Positions 41,434-49,675 of a stretch of 64,000 nt of DNA are shown piece by piece. How positions within the stretch are numbered: position 1 is the stretch's first letter; each line of letters starts with the position of its first letter. Source of the stretch: Actinobacteria bacterium OV320 (GTDB lineage: Bacteria > Actinomycetota > Actinomycetes > Streptomycetales > Streptomycetaceae); contig LJCX01000029.1 in assembly GCA_001298545.1 (NCBI GenBank), positions 124,001-188,000 on the forward strand, in the 5' to 3' direction. Made by a program: the position numbers and the translations under genes. The notes beneath the pieces were generated by a model. That model saw nothing but the letters and a program-made list of their open reading frames with translations. It had not been told where the DNA came from and ran no database searches.

Positions 41434-42456
41434 ATGTTGGACATGGCCTCAGACCGACCCCGCGTGCTCTCCGGAATCCAGCCCACCGCAGGCTCGTTCC
41501 ACCTCGGCAACTACCTCGGCGCCGTCCGCCAGTGGGTGGCGCTCCAGGAGACCCACGACGCGTTCTACATGGTCGTCGACCTGCACGCGATCACGGTCCC
41601 GCAGGATCCGAAGGAGCTCAGCGCGAACACGCGGCTGGCCGCCGCCCAGCTCCTCGCGGCCGGTCTCGACCCGGACCGCTGCACGCTCTTCGTCCAGAGC
41701 CACGTCCCCGAGCACGCCCAGCTCGCCTGGGTCATGAACTGCCTCACCGGCATGGGCGAGGCGAGCCGGATGACCCAGTTCAAGGACAAGTCCGCCAGGC
41801 AGGGCGCCGACCGCGCCTCCGTGGGCCTGTTCACGTACCCGATCCTCCAGGTCGCGGACATCCTGCTGTACCAGGCCGACGAGGTGCCGGTCGGTGAGGA
41901 CCAGCGCCAGCACATCGAGCTGACCCGCGATCTCGCGGAGCGTTTCAACGGCCGCTTCGGCGAGACCTTCACGATCCCGAAGCCGCACATCCTGAAGGAG
42001 ACCGGGAAGATCTACGACCTCCAGGACCCGTCGATCAAGATGAGCAAGTCGGCGTCCACGCCGAAGGGCCTCATCAACCTGCTCGACGAGCCGAAGGCGA
42101 CGGCGAAGAAGGTCAAGAGCGCGGTCACGGACACCGACACGGTCGTCCGCTACGACACCGAGAACAAGCCCGGCGTCAGCAACCTGCTCGGCATCTACTC
42201 GACGCTGACCGGCACCGGCATTCCCGAGCTGGAGCAGCGGTACGAGGGCAAGCTCTACGGCGCGCTCAAGACGGACCTCGCCGAGGTCGTCGTCGACTTC
42301 GTGACGCCGTTCCGGGACCGTACCCAGCAGTACCTGGACGACCCCGAGACGCTCGACTCGATCCTGGCCAAGGGCGCGGAGAAGGCCCGCGCCGTCGCCG
42401 CGGAGACGCTTTCCCGGACGTACGAGCGCGTGGGCTTCCTGCCCGCGAAGCACTGA
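41434..42456 (+). CDS. trpS: Tryptophanyl-tRNA synthetase
   Basis: The product is a 340-residue class I aminoacyl-tRNA synthetase charging tRNA-Trp. The HIGH-like motif is SFHLGNYLGA and the KMSKS motif is IKMSKSAS. The substrate loop MGEASRMTQFKDKSARQ is typical. The ATG at 41443 (MASDRP) is an equally possible start, and the leader is very short with no strong ribosome site, so a leaderless message is possible. By gene position it is the housekeeping synthetase rather than the antibiotic-resistant TrpRS1 type. Confidence 0.96.
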   Translation: MLDMASDRPRVLSGIQPTAGSFHLGNYLGAVRQWVALQETHDAFYMVVDLHAITVPQDPKELSANTRLAAAQLLAAGLDPDRCTLFVQSHVPEHAQLAWVMNCLTGMGEASRMTQFKDKSARQGADRASVGLFTYPILQVADILLYQADEVPVGEDQRQHIELTRDLAERFNGRFGETFTIPKPHILKETGKIYDLQDPSIKMSKSASTPKGLINLLDEPKATAKKVKSAVTDTDTVVRYDTENKPGVSNLLGIYSTLTGTGIPELEQRYEGKLYGALKTDLAEVVVDFVTPFRDRTQQYLDDPETLDSILAKGAEKARAVAAETLSRTYERVGFLPAKH

Positions 42457-42507
42457 GCGGCGCGCGGAGGCACGCGGAAGCACTCGGGGCGCACCGCACA
42501 CCTGTTC

Positions 42508-42553
42508 CTCTGGGCAGAGCGCTGCACATCACTTTCCCTGCGCCTGCCCAGAG
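42508..42553. terminator. Large stem-loop after trpS
   Basis: CTCTGGGCAG (42508-42517) pairs perfectly with CTGCCCAGAG (42544-42553), and inner GCGC blocks extend the stem. It lies about 52 bases after the trpS stop and 90 before the next gene. A terminator is the simplest reading; a processed leader of the downstream gene is possible. Confidence 0.6.
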
Positions 42554-42643
42554 CACAGCTGTGGCCGTACAGTCGATAGCCGTACGACTGAGTACGAACC
42601 CGGCAACACACCCCGCCAGGACGACATGACGACAGGAGAAGAC

Positions 42644-43222
42644 GTGGGGACCGTAACGATCGGTGTGTCGATCGCGGTCCCGGAGCCTCACGGCAGCCTG
42701 CTCCAGGAGCGGCGCCTGGGCTTCGGCGACGCCGCGGCTCACGGCATCCCCACGCACGTCACACTGCTGCCGCCGACCGAGGTCGGGAAGAGCGCGCTGC
42801 CCGCCGTCGAAGCGCACCTCGGCGAGGTCGCCGCGGCCGGCCGTCCCTTCCCGATGAGGCTGTCCGGCACCGGCACCTTCCGGCCCATGTCGCCGGTGGT
42901 CTACGTGCGGGTCGTCCAGGGCACCGAGACCTGCGCCTGGCTCCAGCAGCGGATCCGGTCCGCCTCCGGGCCGCTGACCCGCGAGCTCCAGTTCCCCTAC
43001 CACCCGCACGTCACCGTCGCGCACGGCATCGACGAGGCGGCGATGGACCGGGCCTTCGACGAGCTCGCCCACTACGAGGCCGAGTGGTCCTGCACCGGCT
43101 TCGCCCTGGCCGAGCAGGGCGCCGACGGCGTCTGGCGCAAACTGCGCGACTACGCCTTCGGGGGCGCGGTCGTCCCCCCGCAGGCGGCCCACGTCGACCG
43201 CGGCTCGCTGCCGACGCGCTGA
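42644..43222 (+). CDS. ligT: 2'-5' RNA ligase/cyclic phosphodiesterase-like protein
   Basis: The product has about 192 residues from the GTG at 42644, which follows AGGAGAA; an in-frame ATG at 42626 is possible. The two HxT motifs of the 2H phosphoesterase superfamily are present: IPTHVTLLPPTE and YHPHVTVAHG. Family members process 2',5' or 2',3'-cyclic phosphodiester bonds in RNA or nucleotides. The substrate in actinobacteria is not settled. It is next to trpS in several actinomycetes, as I recall, and here is separated from it by the stem-loop. It converges on dprE2 with a 34-base gap. Confidence 0.85.
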   Translation: MGTVTIGVSIAVPEPHGSLLQERRLGFGDAAAHGIPTHVTLLPPTEVGKSALPAVEAHLGEVAAAGRPFPMRLSGTGTFRPMSPVVYVRVVQGTETCAWLQQRIRSASGPLTRELQFPYHPHVTVAHGIDEAAMDRAFDELAHYEAEWSCTGFALAEQGADGVWRKLRDYAFGGAVVPPQAAHVDRGSLPTR

Positions 43223-43256
43223 GGCGTATCCGCACAGTCCCGCCCCGGGGGCTCCG

Positions 43257-44012
43257 CTAGATCGGCAGCCTGCGGAACAGCCCGCGGGGCGTGTGGCGCA
43301 GCGCCGACATCACCACGCGCAGCACGCCCGGCACCCACACCGTCTCCGAGCGGCGCCGCAGCCCCAGCTCGACGGCCGTGGCGACCGCCTCGGGGGTGGT
43401 CGCCAGCGGCGCCTCGGGCAGCCCGTCGGTCATCTTCGTCCGGACGAACCCGGGGCGTACGACCATGACGTGCACGCCGGTGCCGTGCAGCGCGTCGCCC
43501 AGTCCCTGGGCGAAGGCGTCGAGGCCCGCCTTGCTGGAGCCGTAGATGAAGTTCGAGCGGCGGGCCCGCCCGCCGGCGACGGAGGAGAGGACGACCAGGG
43601 AGCCGTGGCCCTGGGTCTGCAGGGCGCGCGCGGCGACCAGCCCCGCCGACACCGCCCCCGTGTAGTTGGTCTGCGCGACGCGCACCGCGGCCGCCGGGTC
43701 GCGCTCGTCGTTCGCCTGGTCGCCGAGGACGCCGAAGGCGAGCAGCACCGCGTCGACGTCGCCCTCGGCGAAGACCTTGCCGAGGACCGTCTCGTGGGAC
43801 TCGGGGTCGAGCGCGTCGAAGGGCACGGTGTGGACGTCCGCCCCCAGGGTGCGCAGCTCGGCGGCGGCCGACTCCAGGGCGGGCGACGGGCGTCCGGCCA
43901 GCCACACCGTGCGGGTGCGGCGGACGATCAGCCGGCGGGCGGTGGCCAGCGCGATGCCGGACGTGCCGCCGAGGACGAGAAGGGACTGGGGGAGGCCGAA
44001 GGCGTCCTTCAT
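43257..44012 (-). CDS. dprE2: Decaprenylphosphoryl-ribose 2'-epimerase subunit DprE2-like SDR
   Basis: The product is a 251-residue short-chain dehydrogenase. The nucleotide motif is VLGGTSGIALATARRL and the catalytic residues are in SSVAGGRARRSNFIYGSSKAG (Ser, Tyr, Lys). The C-terminal amphipathic part (VMSALRHTPRGLFRRLPI) matches DprE2. It reduces the 2-keto intermediate made by DprE1, giving the polyprenyl-phosphoryl-arabinose donor. The ATG overlaps the dprE1 stop by four bases. Assignment rests on the pairing with dprE1 and the nearby PAP2/UbiA genes. Confidence 0.9.
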   Translation of the reverse strand: MKDAFGLPQSLLVLGGTSGIALATARRLIVRRTRTVWLAGRPSPALESAAAELRTLGADVHTVPFDALDPESHETVLGKVFAEGDVDAVLLAFGVLGDQANDERDPAAAVRVAQTNYTGAVSAGLVAARALQTQGHGSLVVLSSVAGGRARRSNFIYGSSKAGLDAFAQGLGDALHGTGVHVMVVRPGFVRTKMTDGLPEAPLATTPEAVATAVELGLRRRSETVWVPGVLRVVMSALRHTPRGLFRRLPI

Positions 44013-45382
44013 GGTGACTCCTGGAAGTTGAGCCGGCGGGCGAGGTCCGACACGAACACCCCGCGCGGGTCCAGCTCCGCGCGCAGCGCGCGGAAGTCGT
44101 CGAGGCGCGGGTACATCGCGGTGAGCAGTTCGGGGCGCAGCCGGGAGTCCTTGGCGAGGTAGACGCGGCCGCCCGCGGCGGCCACCTCCTCGTCCAGCTC
44201 GTCGAGGAAGGCGCCGAGGCCGGGCAGTCCGGCCGGGATGTCCAGGGCGAGGGTCCAGCCCGGACGCGGGAAGGACAGCCAGCCGGGGTCGGCGTCCCCG
44301 AACCGCTTGAGGACGGCCAGGAAGGACGGGCAGCGGCGGGCGGAGATGCGCCGCACGATCCGGCGCAGGGTGTCCTCCCGGCCGTACCCGACGACGAACT
44401 GGTACTGCACGAAGCCGTCGCGGCCGTAGACACGGTTCCAGTGCGGGACGCCGTCGAGGGGGTGGAAGAAGGCGGACAGGCTCTGGAGTTCGCCGGTACG
44501 CGCGCGGGGCGCCCTGCGGTACCAGAGCTCGTTGAACAGTCCGACGGTCGCGCGGGTGAGCAGGCCGCTCGGCAGGAGCGCGGGAGCGGCCGGCAGCCGG
44601 GACGGGCGGAACGCGAGCGGGGCCCTGCGCGCGCGGGCGGGCAGCGCGTCCAGGGGCGCGTGCTCGCCGCGGGTCAGGACCGCGCGTCCGGTGGCCGCGC
44701 CGCGCGCGAGGAGGTCGATCCACGCGACCGAGTAGCGGTAGCGGTGGTCGCCGGCCGTCAGCCGGGCCATCAGGTCGTCGAGGTCGGCGGCCCGCTCGGT
44801 GTCGACCGACATCAGCGACGTCCCGACCGGCTGGAGCCGGATCCTGGCCGTCAGGACGACGCCGGTCAGGCCCATGCCGCCGGCGGTCGCGTCGAACAGG
44901 TCGGTGCCCTGCTCCACCGTGCGGATCGTGCCGTCCGCCGTGAGCAGCTCGAAGGACAGCACATGCCGGGCGAAGGACCCGGACACATGGTGGTTCTTGC
45001 CGTGGATGTCGGCGCCGATCGCGCCGCCCACGGTCACGTACCGGGTGCCGGGGGTCACCGGCACGAACCAGCCGAGCGGCAGCAGGACCTCCATGAGCCG
45101 GTGCAGGGAGACCCCCGCGTCGCACAGGACGCTCCCGTCGTCGGCGTCGATGACGTGGATCCGGTCCAGCCCGGTCAGGTCGATCACCGCCCCGCCGGCG
45201 TTCTGCGCCGCGTCTCCGTAGGCGCGCCCCAGACCCCTGGGGATGCCTCCGCGTGGCCCGCACTCCCGGACCGCCGTCACGGCCTCCGCGTAGGTCCGGG
45301 GGCGGACCAGGCGGGCGGTGGTGGGAGCGGTGCGGCCCCATCCCGTGACGGAGACGTTCTCGGCAGTGGTCTCGGCAGGCAT
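44009..45382 (-). CDS. dprE1: Decaprenylphosphoryl-ribose 2'-oxidase DprE1-like
   Basis: The product has 457 residues with a VAO-type FAD-binding domain: PRGLGRAYGDAAQN, VTVGGAIGADIHGKNHHVSGSF (the histidine pair that anchors FAD) and, at the C-terminus, YLAKDSRLRPELLTAMYPRLDDF with the catalytic lysine. The position equivalent to Mycobacterium Cys387, the covalent target of benzothiazinones, is alanine here (GWTLALDIP). It oxidises polyprenyl-phosphoryl-ribose and works with DprE2. The start is 132 bases from the divergent PAP2 gene, with direct repeats in between. Confidence 0.92.
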   Translation of the reverse strand: MPAETTAENVSVTGWGRTAPTTARLVRPRTYAEAVTAVRECGPRGGIPRGLGRAYGDAAQNAGGAVIDLTGLDRIHVIDADDGSVLCDAGVSLHRLMEVLLPLGWFVPVTPGTRYVTVGGAIGADIHGKNHHVSGSFARHVLSFELLTADGTIRTVEQGTDLFDATAGGMGLTGVVLTARIRLQPVGTSLMSVDTERAADLDDLMARLTAGDHRYRYSVAWIDLLARGAATGRAVLTRGEHAPLDALPARARRAPLAFRPSRLPAAPALLPSGLLTRATVGLFNELWYRRAPRARTGELQSLSAFFHPLDGVPHWNRVYGRDGFVQYQFVVGYGREDTLRRIVRRISARRCPSFLAVLKRFGDADPGWLSFPRPGWTLALDIPAGLPGLGAFLDELDEEVAAAGGRVYLAKDSRLRPELLTAMYPRLDDFRALRAELDPRGVFVSDLARRLNFQESP

Positions 45383-45405
45383 GCTGGTGACCGTATCGCC
45401 TCTAT

Positions 45406-45456
45406 ATGGGCGATTAATTTTGAAACATGCATTACTCCCCGAAATGGGTGATTAAT
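45406..45456. promoter_or_regulatory. Direct repeats in the dprE1/PAP2 divergent promoter
   Basis: ATGGGCGATTAAT (45406-45418) and ATGGGTGATTAAT (45444-45456) match at 12 of 13 positions with starts 38 bases apart. The region is far AT-richer than its surroundings and lies 24 bases upstream of dprE1 and 58 upstream of the PAP2 gene. A shared regulator could contact both promoters. No candidate regulator gene is adjacent. Confidence 0.5.
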
Positions 45457-45514
45457 GGGATGTCGCTCAATATTGCCGGAGTTCCGAGGACGCAGGCGTG
45501 AACAGTGGGTCCAC

Positions 45515-46024
45515 ATGGACGAACTCGACGACCTGGACCACCGGATCCTCTCGGCGCTCCACGCCCGGGGCGCGGACCCACGCGTCGCCCGCGTCGCGCG
45601 CGCCCTCTCCTGGGCGGGCGAGCACGCCGCCCTGTGGCTCGCGGCGGGCGTCGCGGGAGCCGCCGTCGACGGCCCCCGACGCGGCGCCTGGCTGCGCGCC
45701 ACCGCGCTCACCGCGGGCGCGCACGCCGCCAGCATGGGGGTGAAACGTATCGTCCGACGCCCGCGCCCCGCCCACGTCGAACCCCTCGTGCGCACCGCGG
45801 GACGGCACTCCTTCCCCAGCTCGCACGCGACCTCCGCCGCGGCCGCCGCCGTCGCCTACGGCTCGCTCGGGGCGTACGCCACCGCGCCGCTCGCCGCCGC
45901 GATGTGCCTCTCCCGTCTGGTCGCCGGCGTCCACCACCCGTCCGACGTGGCGGCGGGCGCGGCCCTGGGGGCGGTCACCGCGCGACTGGGGGCGCGCTGG
46001 ATGAGAGAGGGCCACCATGGCTGA
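45515..46024 (+). CDS. PAP2-family lipid phosphatase
   Basis: The product has 169 residues from the ATG at 45515. The PAP2 motifs are KRIVRRPRP, the catalytic HSFPSSHATS and SRLVAGVHHPSDV (His/Asp). About four membrane helices are visible. It corresponds to Rv3807c-type proteins that dephosphorylate the 5-phosphoribosyl-polyprenol intermediate before DprE1/E2 act. Its end overlaps the UbiA-type gene by eight bases and it is divergent from dprE1, which completes the pathway locally. Confidence 0.9.
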   Translation: MDELDDLDHRILSALHARGADPRVARVARALSWAGEHAALWLAAGVAGAAVDGPRRGAWLRATALTAGAHAASMGVKRIVRRPRPAHVEPLVRTAGRHSFPSSHATSAAAAAVAYGSLGAYATAPLAAAMCLSRLVAGVHHPSDVAAGAALGAVTARLGARWMREGHHG

Positions 46025-46970
46025 GGCACTGCTCCACCAACAGCGCACGCACCGCCCGCCGGCCCCCCGGCCCCCGAACGACCGCCCCGGCACCCTCGTC
46101 GGCGGCCTCCTGCGGACCACCCGCCCCAAGCAGTGGGTCAAGAACATCCTGGTCGTCGCCGCCCCCGCGGCGGCCGGCCGGCTCTTCTCCCTGCACGCGG
46201 TCACCCGACTCGCCCTCGTCTTCGCCCTGTTCACCGCCTGCGCCGCCGCCGTCTACCTGGTCAACGACGCCCGTGACGCCGAGGCCGACCGCGCCCACCC
46301 CACCAAACGGCACCGCCCGATCGCCGCCGGACAGGTCCCGGTGCCCGTCGCGTACGGCGTCGCGGTCGCCCTCGCGGTCCTCGCGCCGGCCGCCGCGGCC
46401 CGGCTGACGACACCCGCCGTCGCGCTGCTCCTCACCGCCTACCTGGGCATGCAACTGGCGTACTGCGTCAGCCTGAAGCACGTCCTGGTCGTCGACCTCG
46501 TCGTCGTCACGACCGGCTTCCTGATGCGGGCCATGGCGGGCGGACTCGCCCTGGGCATCCCGCTCTCCCGCTGGTTCCTGATCACCACCGGGTTCGGGGC
46601 GCTGTTCATGGTCGCCGCCAAGCGCTACTCCGAGGCCGTCCAGCTGGCCGGCGCGGCGGGCGCCACGCGCGTGCTGCTCACCGAATACACCACCGGCTAT
46701 CTGCGCTTCGTCTGGCAGCTGGCGGCCGGCGTCGCCGTGCTCGGCTACTGCCTGTGGGCCCTGGAGGAGGGCGGCGTCCCGCACCCGGGCGTGCTGCCCT
46801 GGCGCCAGCTGTCCGTGGTCGCGTTCATCCTGGCCGTCCTGCGGTACGCCGTCTTCGCCGACCGGGGCACCGCGGGCGAGCCCGAGGAGGTCGTCCTGGG
46901 CGACCGCGCCCTCGCCCTCATCGGCCTGGCCTGGCTGGCCATGTACGCGCTGGCCGTGGCCGGTTGGTGA
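46017..46970 (+). CDS. Decaprenyl-phosphate phosphoribosyltransferase (UbiA family)
   Basis: The product is a 317-residue membrane prenyltransferase-fold protein with about nine helices. The first Asp-rich motif is YLVNDARDAEADRAHPTKRHRPIAAG, with RPKQWVKN near the start, and the second region is YCVSLKHVLVVDLVVVTTGF. This matches Rv3806c, which transfers phosphoribose from PRPP to decaprenyl phosphate. RBS GAGAGGG lies just upstream inside the PAP2 gene. With dprE1, dprE2 and PAP2 it forms a full route to polyprenyl-phosphoryl-arabinose. Confidence 0.93.
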   Translation: MAEALLHQQRTHRPPAPRPPNDRPGTLVGGLLRTTRPKQWVKNILVVAAPAAAGRLFSLHAVTRLALVFALFTACAAAVYLVNDARDAEADRAHPTKRHRPIAAGQVPVPVAYGVAVALAVLAPAAAARLTTPAVALLLTAYLGMQLAYCVSLKHVLVVDLVVVTTGFLMRAMAGGLALGIPLSRWFLITTGFGALFMVAAKRYSEAVQLAGAAGATRVLLTEYTTGYLRFVWQLAAGVAVLGYCLWALEEGGVPHPGVLPWRQLSVVAFILAVLRYAVFADRGTAGEPEEVVLGDRALALIGLAWLAMYALAVAGW

Positions 46971-47109
46971 GCCACGCGCACCTGCCGCGACCAGAGGGCC
47001 CGGCACCGGCCACCGTCCCGCGATTCCGGGGTACCCGAATTCTGGTGTTCCGCGATATCCGCATCGGCGATATCCGCGTCTTTCCTCCGGACAGGGGCAG
47101 AGTCGGATC

Positions 47110-48027
47110 ATGGACTGGCTGAAGAAGCTCCCCGGCATCGGGCCGTGGGTCGCGCGCCTCATGGCCACGCACGCGTGGCGGTCGTACGAGCGACTGGACC
47201 GGGTGAAGTGGACGCGGCTGGCCGCCGCCATGACCTTCGTCAGCTTCGTCGCGCTCTTCCCGCTGCTGACCGTGGCCGCCGCCGTCGCCGCCGCCACGGT
47301 GAGCGAGTCCCAGCAACAGGAGCTGCAGGACAAGATCGCCGATCAGGTGCCCGGCATCTCCGACCAGCTGGACATCAACGGCCTGGTCCAGAACGCGGGC
47401 GCCATCGGCCTCATCGCCGGCGCGCTGCTGCTGCTCACCGGCATCGGCTGGGTCGGCCAGATGCGGGACTGTCTGCGCGCCGTCTGGGAGCGGCCCGACG
47501 ACGACGAGAACCCCGTCCTGCGCAAGGTCAAGGACACGGGCGTCCTCGTCGGCTTCGGCGGCGCCGTCCTGCTCACCCTCGCCATCTCCACCGTCGCCTC
47601 GGCGCTGGTCGGCTGGATCATCGAGCAGTCCGGCATCGACAAGGAGGGCTGGGGCAGCGTGCTGCTGCGCGTCGCCGCGTTCTCCGTCGCCGTCCTCGCC
47701 GACTTCCTGCTCCTGCTCTACGTCCTCACCCTGCTGCCCGGCGTCGAACCCCCGCGCCGCCGCCTCGTCGTCGCCGCGCTCATCGGCGCCGTCGGCTTCG
47801 AACTGCTCAAGCTGCTGCTGAGCGGCTATATGCAGGGCGTGGCCGCCAAGAGCATGTACGGCGCGTTCGGCGTGCCCATCGCCCTGCTGCTGTGGATCAA
47901 CTTCACCTCGAAGCTGGTCCTGTACTGCGCGGCCTGGACGGCGACGGGCAGCGTCCCCGACAACCCGCGGGACATCGACGTCAGCGACGACGTCGTACCA
48001 GGTCCGGCAGCGGCCAGCGGCGGTTGA
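47110..48027 (+). CDS. YihY/BrkB-family membrane protein
   Basis: The product has 305 residues and six hydrophobic helices. Typical pieces are RLAAAMTFVSFVALFPLL, GQMRDCLRAVWERP, VLLYVLTLLPG and MYGAFGVPIALLLWINFTSKLVLYCAAWTA. The family (YhjD/BrkB/YihY) has no proven biochemical function despite the old virulence-factor name. In mycobacteria a YhjD homologue is linked to lipid export. It converges with the D,D-carboxypeptidase gene and overlaps it by 47 bases. A direct repeat GCGATATCCGC (47052 and 47067) is in its leader. Confidence 0.9.
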   Translation: MDWLKKLPGIGPWVARLMATHAWRSYERLDRVKWTRLAAAMTFVSFVALFPLLTVAAAVAAATVSESQQQELQDKIADQVPGISDQLDINGLVQNAGAIGLIAGALLLLTGIGWVGQMRDCLRAVWERPDDDENPVLRKVKDTGVLVGFGGAVLLTLAISTVASALVGWIIEQSGIDKEGWGSVLLRVAAFSVAVLADFLLLLYVLTLLPGVEPPRRRLVVAALIGAVGFELLKLLLSGYMQGVAAKSMYGAFGVPIALLLWINFTSKLVLYCAAWTATGSVPDNPRDIDVSDDVVPGPAAASGG

Positions 48028-49330
48028 CGAGGTACCCGCCGCCCGCGAGCAGCACCAGCAGTCCGCCGGTGATCGCCAGCGCGATCCACATGCCGCCCGA
48101 GCCGCTCTCGGTCACCGCGCCCGCCACCGGCTTCGCCGACACGTCCCCGGCGCCGCCCGCCTGCCCGGACCCCTCGGAGGCCGACGGGTTGGCGCCGGGC
48201 TGCGAGCTGGCCTGCGCGGTGCCCTTCGGCGCGACCAGCTCACCGACCGGCGTCACCTTGCCGGCCGCCTGGAAGCCCCAGTCCAGCAGGGCGGCGGTCT
48301 CCTTGTAGACCTCGTTGTGGTCGGTCTTCTCCGGGTTCATCACCGTGACGAGCAGCACCTTGCCGTTGCGCTCGGCCACCCCGGTGAAGGTGGCGCCCGC
48401 GTTGGTGGTGTTGCCGTTCTTGACGCCCGCGATGCCCGGGTACTGGGAGATGTCGTAGTCGCCGCTGAGCAGCCGGTTGGTGTTCTGGATCTCGAAGGTC
48501 CCGCGGCTCGTCTTGCCCTTCTTCTTCGTCGTCTCGCCGGGGAACTTGGCCGTGACGGTCGAGCAGTACTCCCGGAAGTCCTGCTTCTGCAGTCCCGAGC
48601 GGGCGAACAGCGTCAGGTCGTACGCGGAGGAGACCTGGTGCGGGGCGTCGTAGCCGTCCGGGGAGACGACGTTCGTGTCGAGGGCCTGGAGCTCCTCGGC
48701 GTGCTCGTTCATGTCCTTGACGGTCTCGGCGATGCCGCCGTTCATCTGCGACAGGACGTGCACCGCGTCGTTGCCGGAGCGCAGGAAGACGCCGAGCCAC
48801 AGGTCGTGGACCGTATACGTCTCGCCCTCCTTTATGCCGACGAGGCTGGAACCGGCCCCCATGCCGGCCAGGTCCTTCGCCTCGACCTTGTGCACGGTGG
48901 TCTTGGGGAACCTCGGCAGCACGGTGTCGGCGAAGAGCATCTTCATCGTGCTCGCCGGAGGCAGCCGCCAGTGCGCGTTGTGCGCGGCGAGCACGTCCCC
49001 CGACTCGGCGTCGGCGACGATCCACGACCGCGCGGTGAGGTCCTTCGGCAGCACCGGCGCGCCACCCGCGATCGCCACCTGCGTCCCGGCCTGCCCGAGC
49101 CGCGTACCGCCCAGGGACGACATGTTCGCCGGGGGAGTGACCGACGGCGACGCGGAGCCGGACGGTGAGGTGGACGCCGATCCGGACGGCGAGACCGACG
49201 CGGACGGCGATCCGGATGCCGCCGGGGACGGTGACGGGCTCGGCGCCGCGAGCGAGGCGGGCGCGGTGAGCGCGAGGGACGCGAGGGTCGCGGAGGTGAC
49301 CAGCAGGGTTCGCCTGACGGTCTGCTTCAT
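47981..49330 (-). CDS. D-alanyl-D-alanine carboxypeptidase
   Basis: The product has 449 residues. A Sec signal peptide ends near SLAAP and is followed by a Ser/Pro/Ala-rich linker (about 30-75). The penicillin-binding core has the nucleophile motif PASTMKM (SxxK), then SGNDAVH (SxN). The third motif is VKNGNTTNAG, so the usual KTG box reads KNG. A C-terminal helix (ALAITGGLLVLLAGGGYLV) plus a basic tail anchors it. It trims peptidoglycan pentapeptides outside the cell. It overlaps the convergent BrkB gene at its 3' end. Confidence 0.93.
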   Translation of the reverse strand: MKQTVRRTLLVTSATLASLALTAPASLAAPSPSPSPAASGSPSASVSPSGSASTSPSGSASPSVTPPANMSSLGGTRLGQAGTQVAIAGGAPVLPKDLTARSWIVADAESGDVLAAHNAHWRLPPASTMKMLFADTVLPRFPKTTVHKVEAKDLAGMGAGSSLVGIKEGETYTVHDLWLGVFLRSGNDAVHVLSQMNGGIAETVKDMNEHAEELQALDTNVVSPDGYDAPHQVSSAYDLTLFARSGLQKQDFREYCSTVTAKFPGETTKKKGKTSRGTFEIQNTNRLLSGDYDISQYPGIAGVKNGNTTNAGATFTGVAERNGKVLLVTVMNPEKTDHNEVYKETAALLDWGFQAAGKVTPVGELVAPKGTAQASSQPGANPSASEGSGQAGGAGDVSAKPVAGAVTESGSGGMWIALAITGGLLVLLAGGGYLVNRRWPLPDLVRRRR

Positions 49331-49433
49331 GGGTGCGGGCACGACGGAGAACGTACCTGGCACGCGACGGGAAGTCCCGTCACCCTCCCCACCCCGGTCA
49401 CGGAACCGGACAACCGCCGGTGATACTGAACCC

Positions 49434-49673
49434 ATGAAGCTCAGCCGCCCCGTCTCCTCGTTCCTGCTCGCCTTCGGGGTGTGGAGCTGGGTCATCTGGG
49501 TCACCTTCGTCAAGAACCTGATCAAGGACAGCAGCGGGCTCGCCTTCGACGACGGCGATCCCACGGCGTACTTCTGGGTCCACCTGACGCTCGCTGTCGT
49601 CTCCTTCCTCTTGGGGACGGCCGTCGGGGCCATCGGGTTGCGCGGTCTGCGCGCACTGCGGCAGGCGTCATAG
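49434..49673 (+). CDS. SCO4848-type small membrane protein
   Basis: The product has 79 residues and two membrane helices (SSFLLAFGVWSWVIWVTFVKNL and FWVHLTLAVVSFLLGTAVGAIGL) separated by a conserved KDSSGLAFDDGDPTAYF loop. This is a small actinobacterial family of unknown function. The ATG at 49434 follows GATACT closely, so the message may be nearly leaderless. The gene sits divergently from the carboxypeptidase gene and 2 bases before the metallophosphoesterase gene, with which it must be cotranscribed. Confidence 0.88.
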   Translation: MKLSRPVSSFLLAFGVWSWVIWVTFVKNLIKDSSGLAFDDGDPTAYFWVHLTLAVVSFLLGTAVGAIGLRGLRALRQAS

Positions 49674-49675
49674 CC

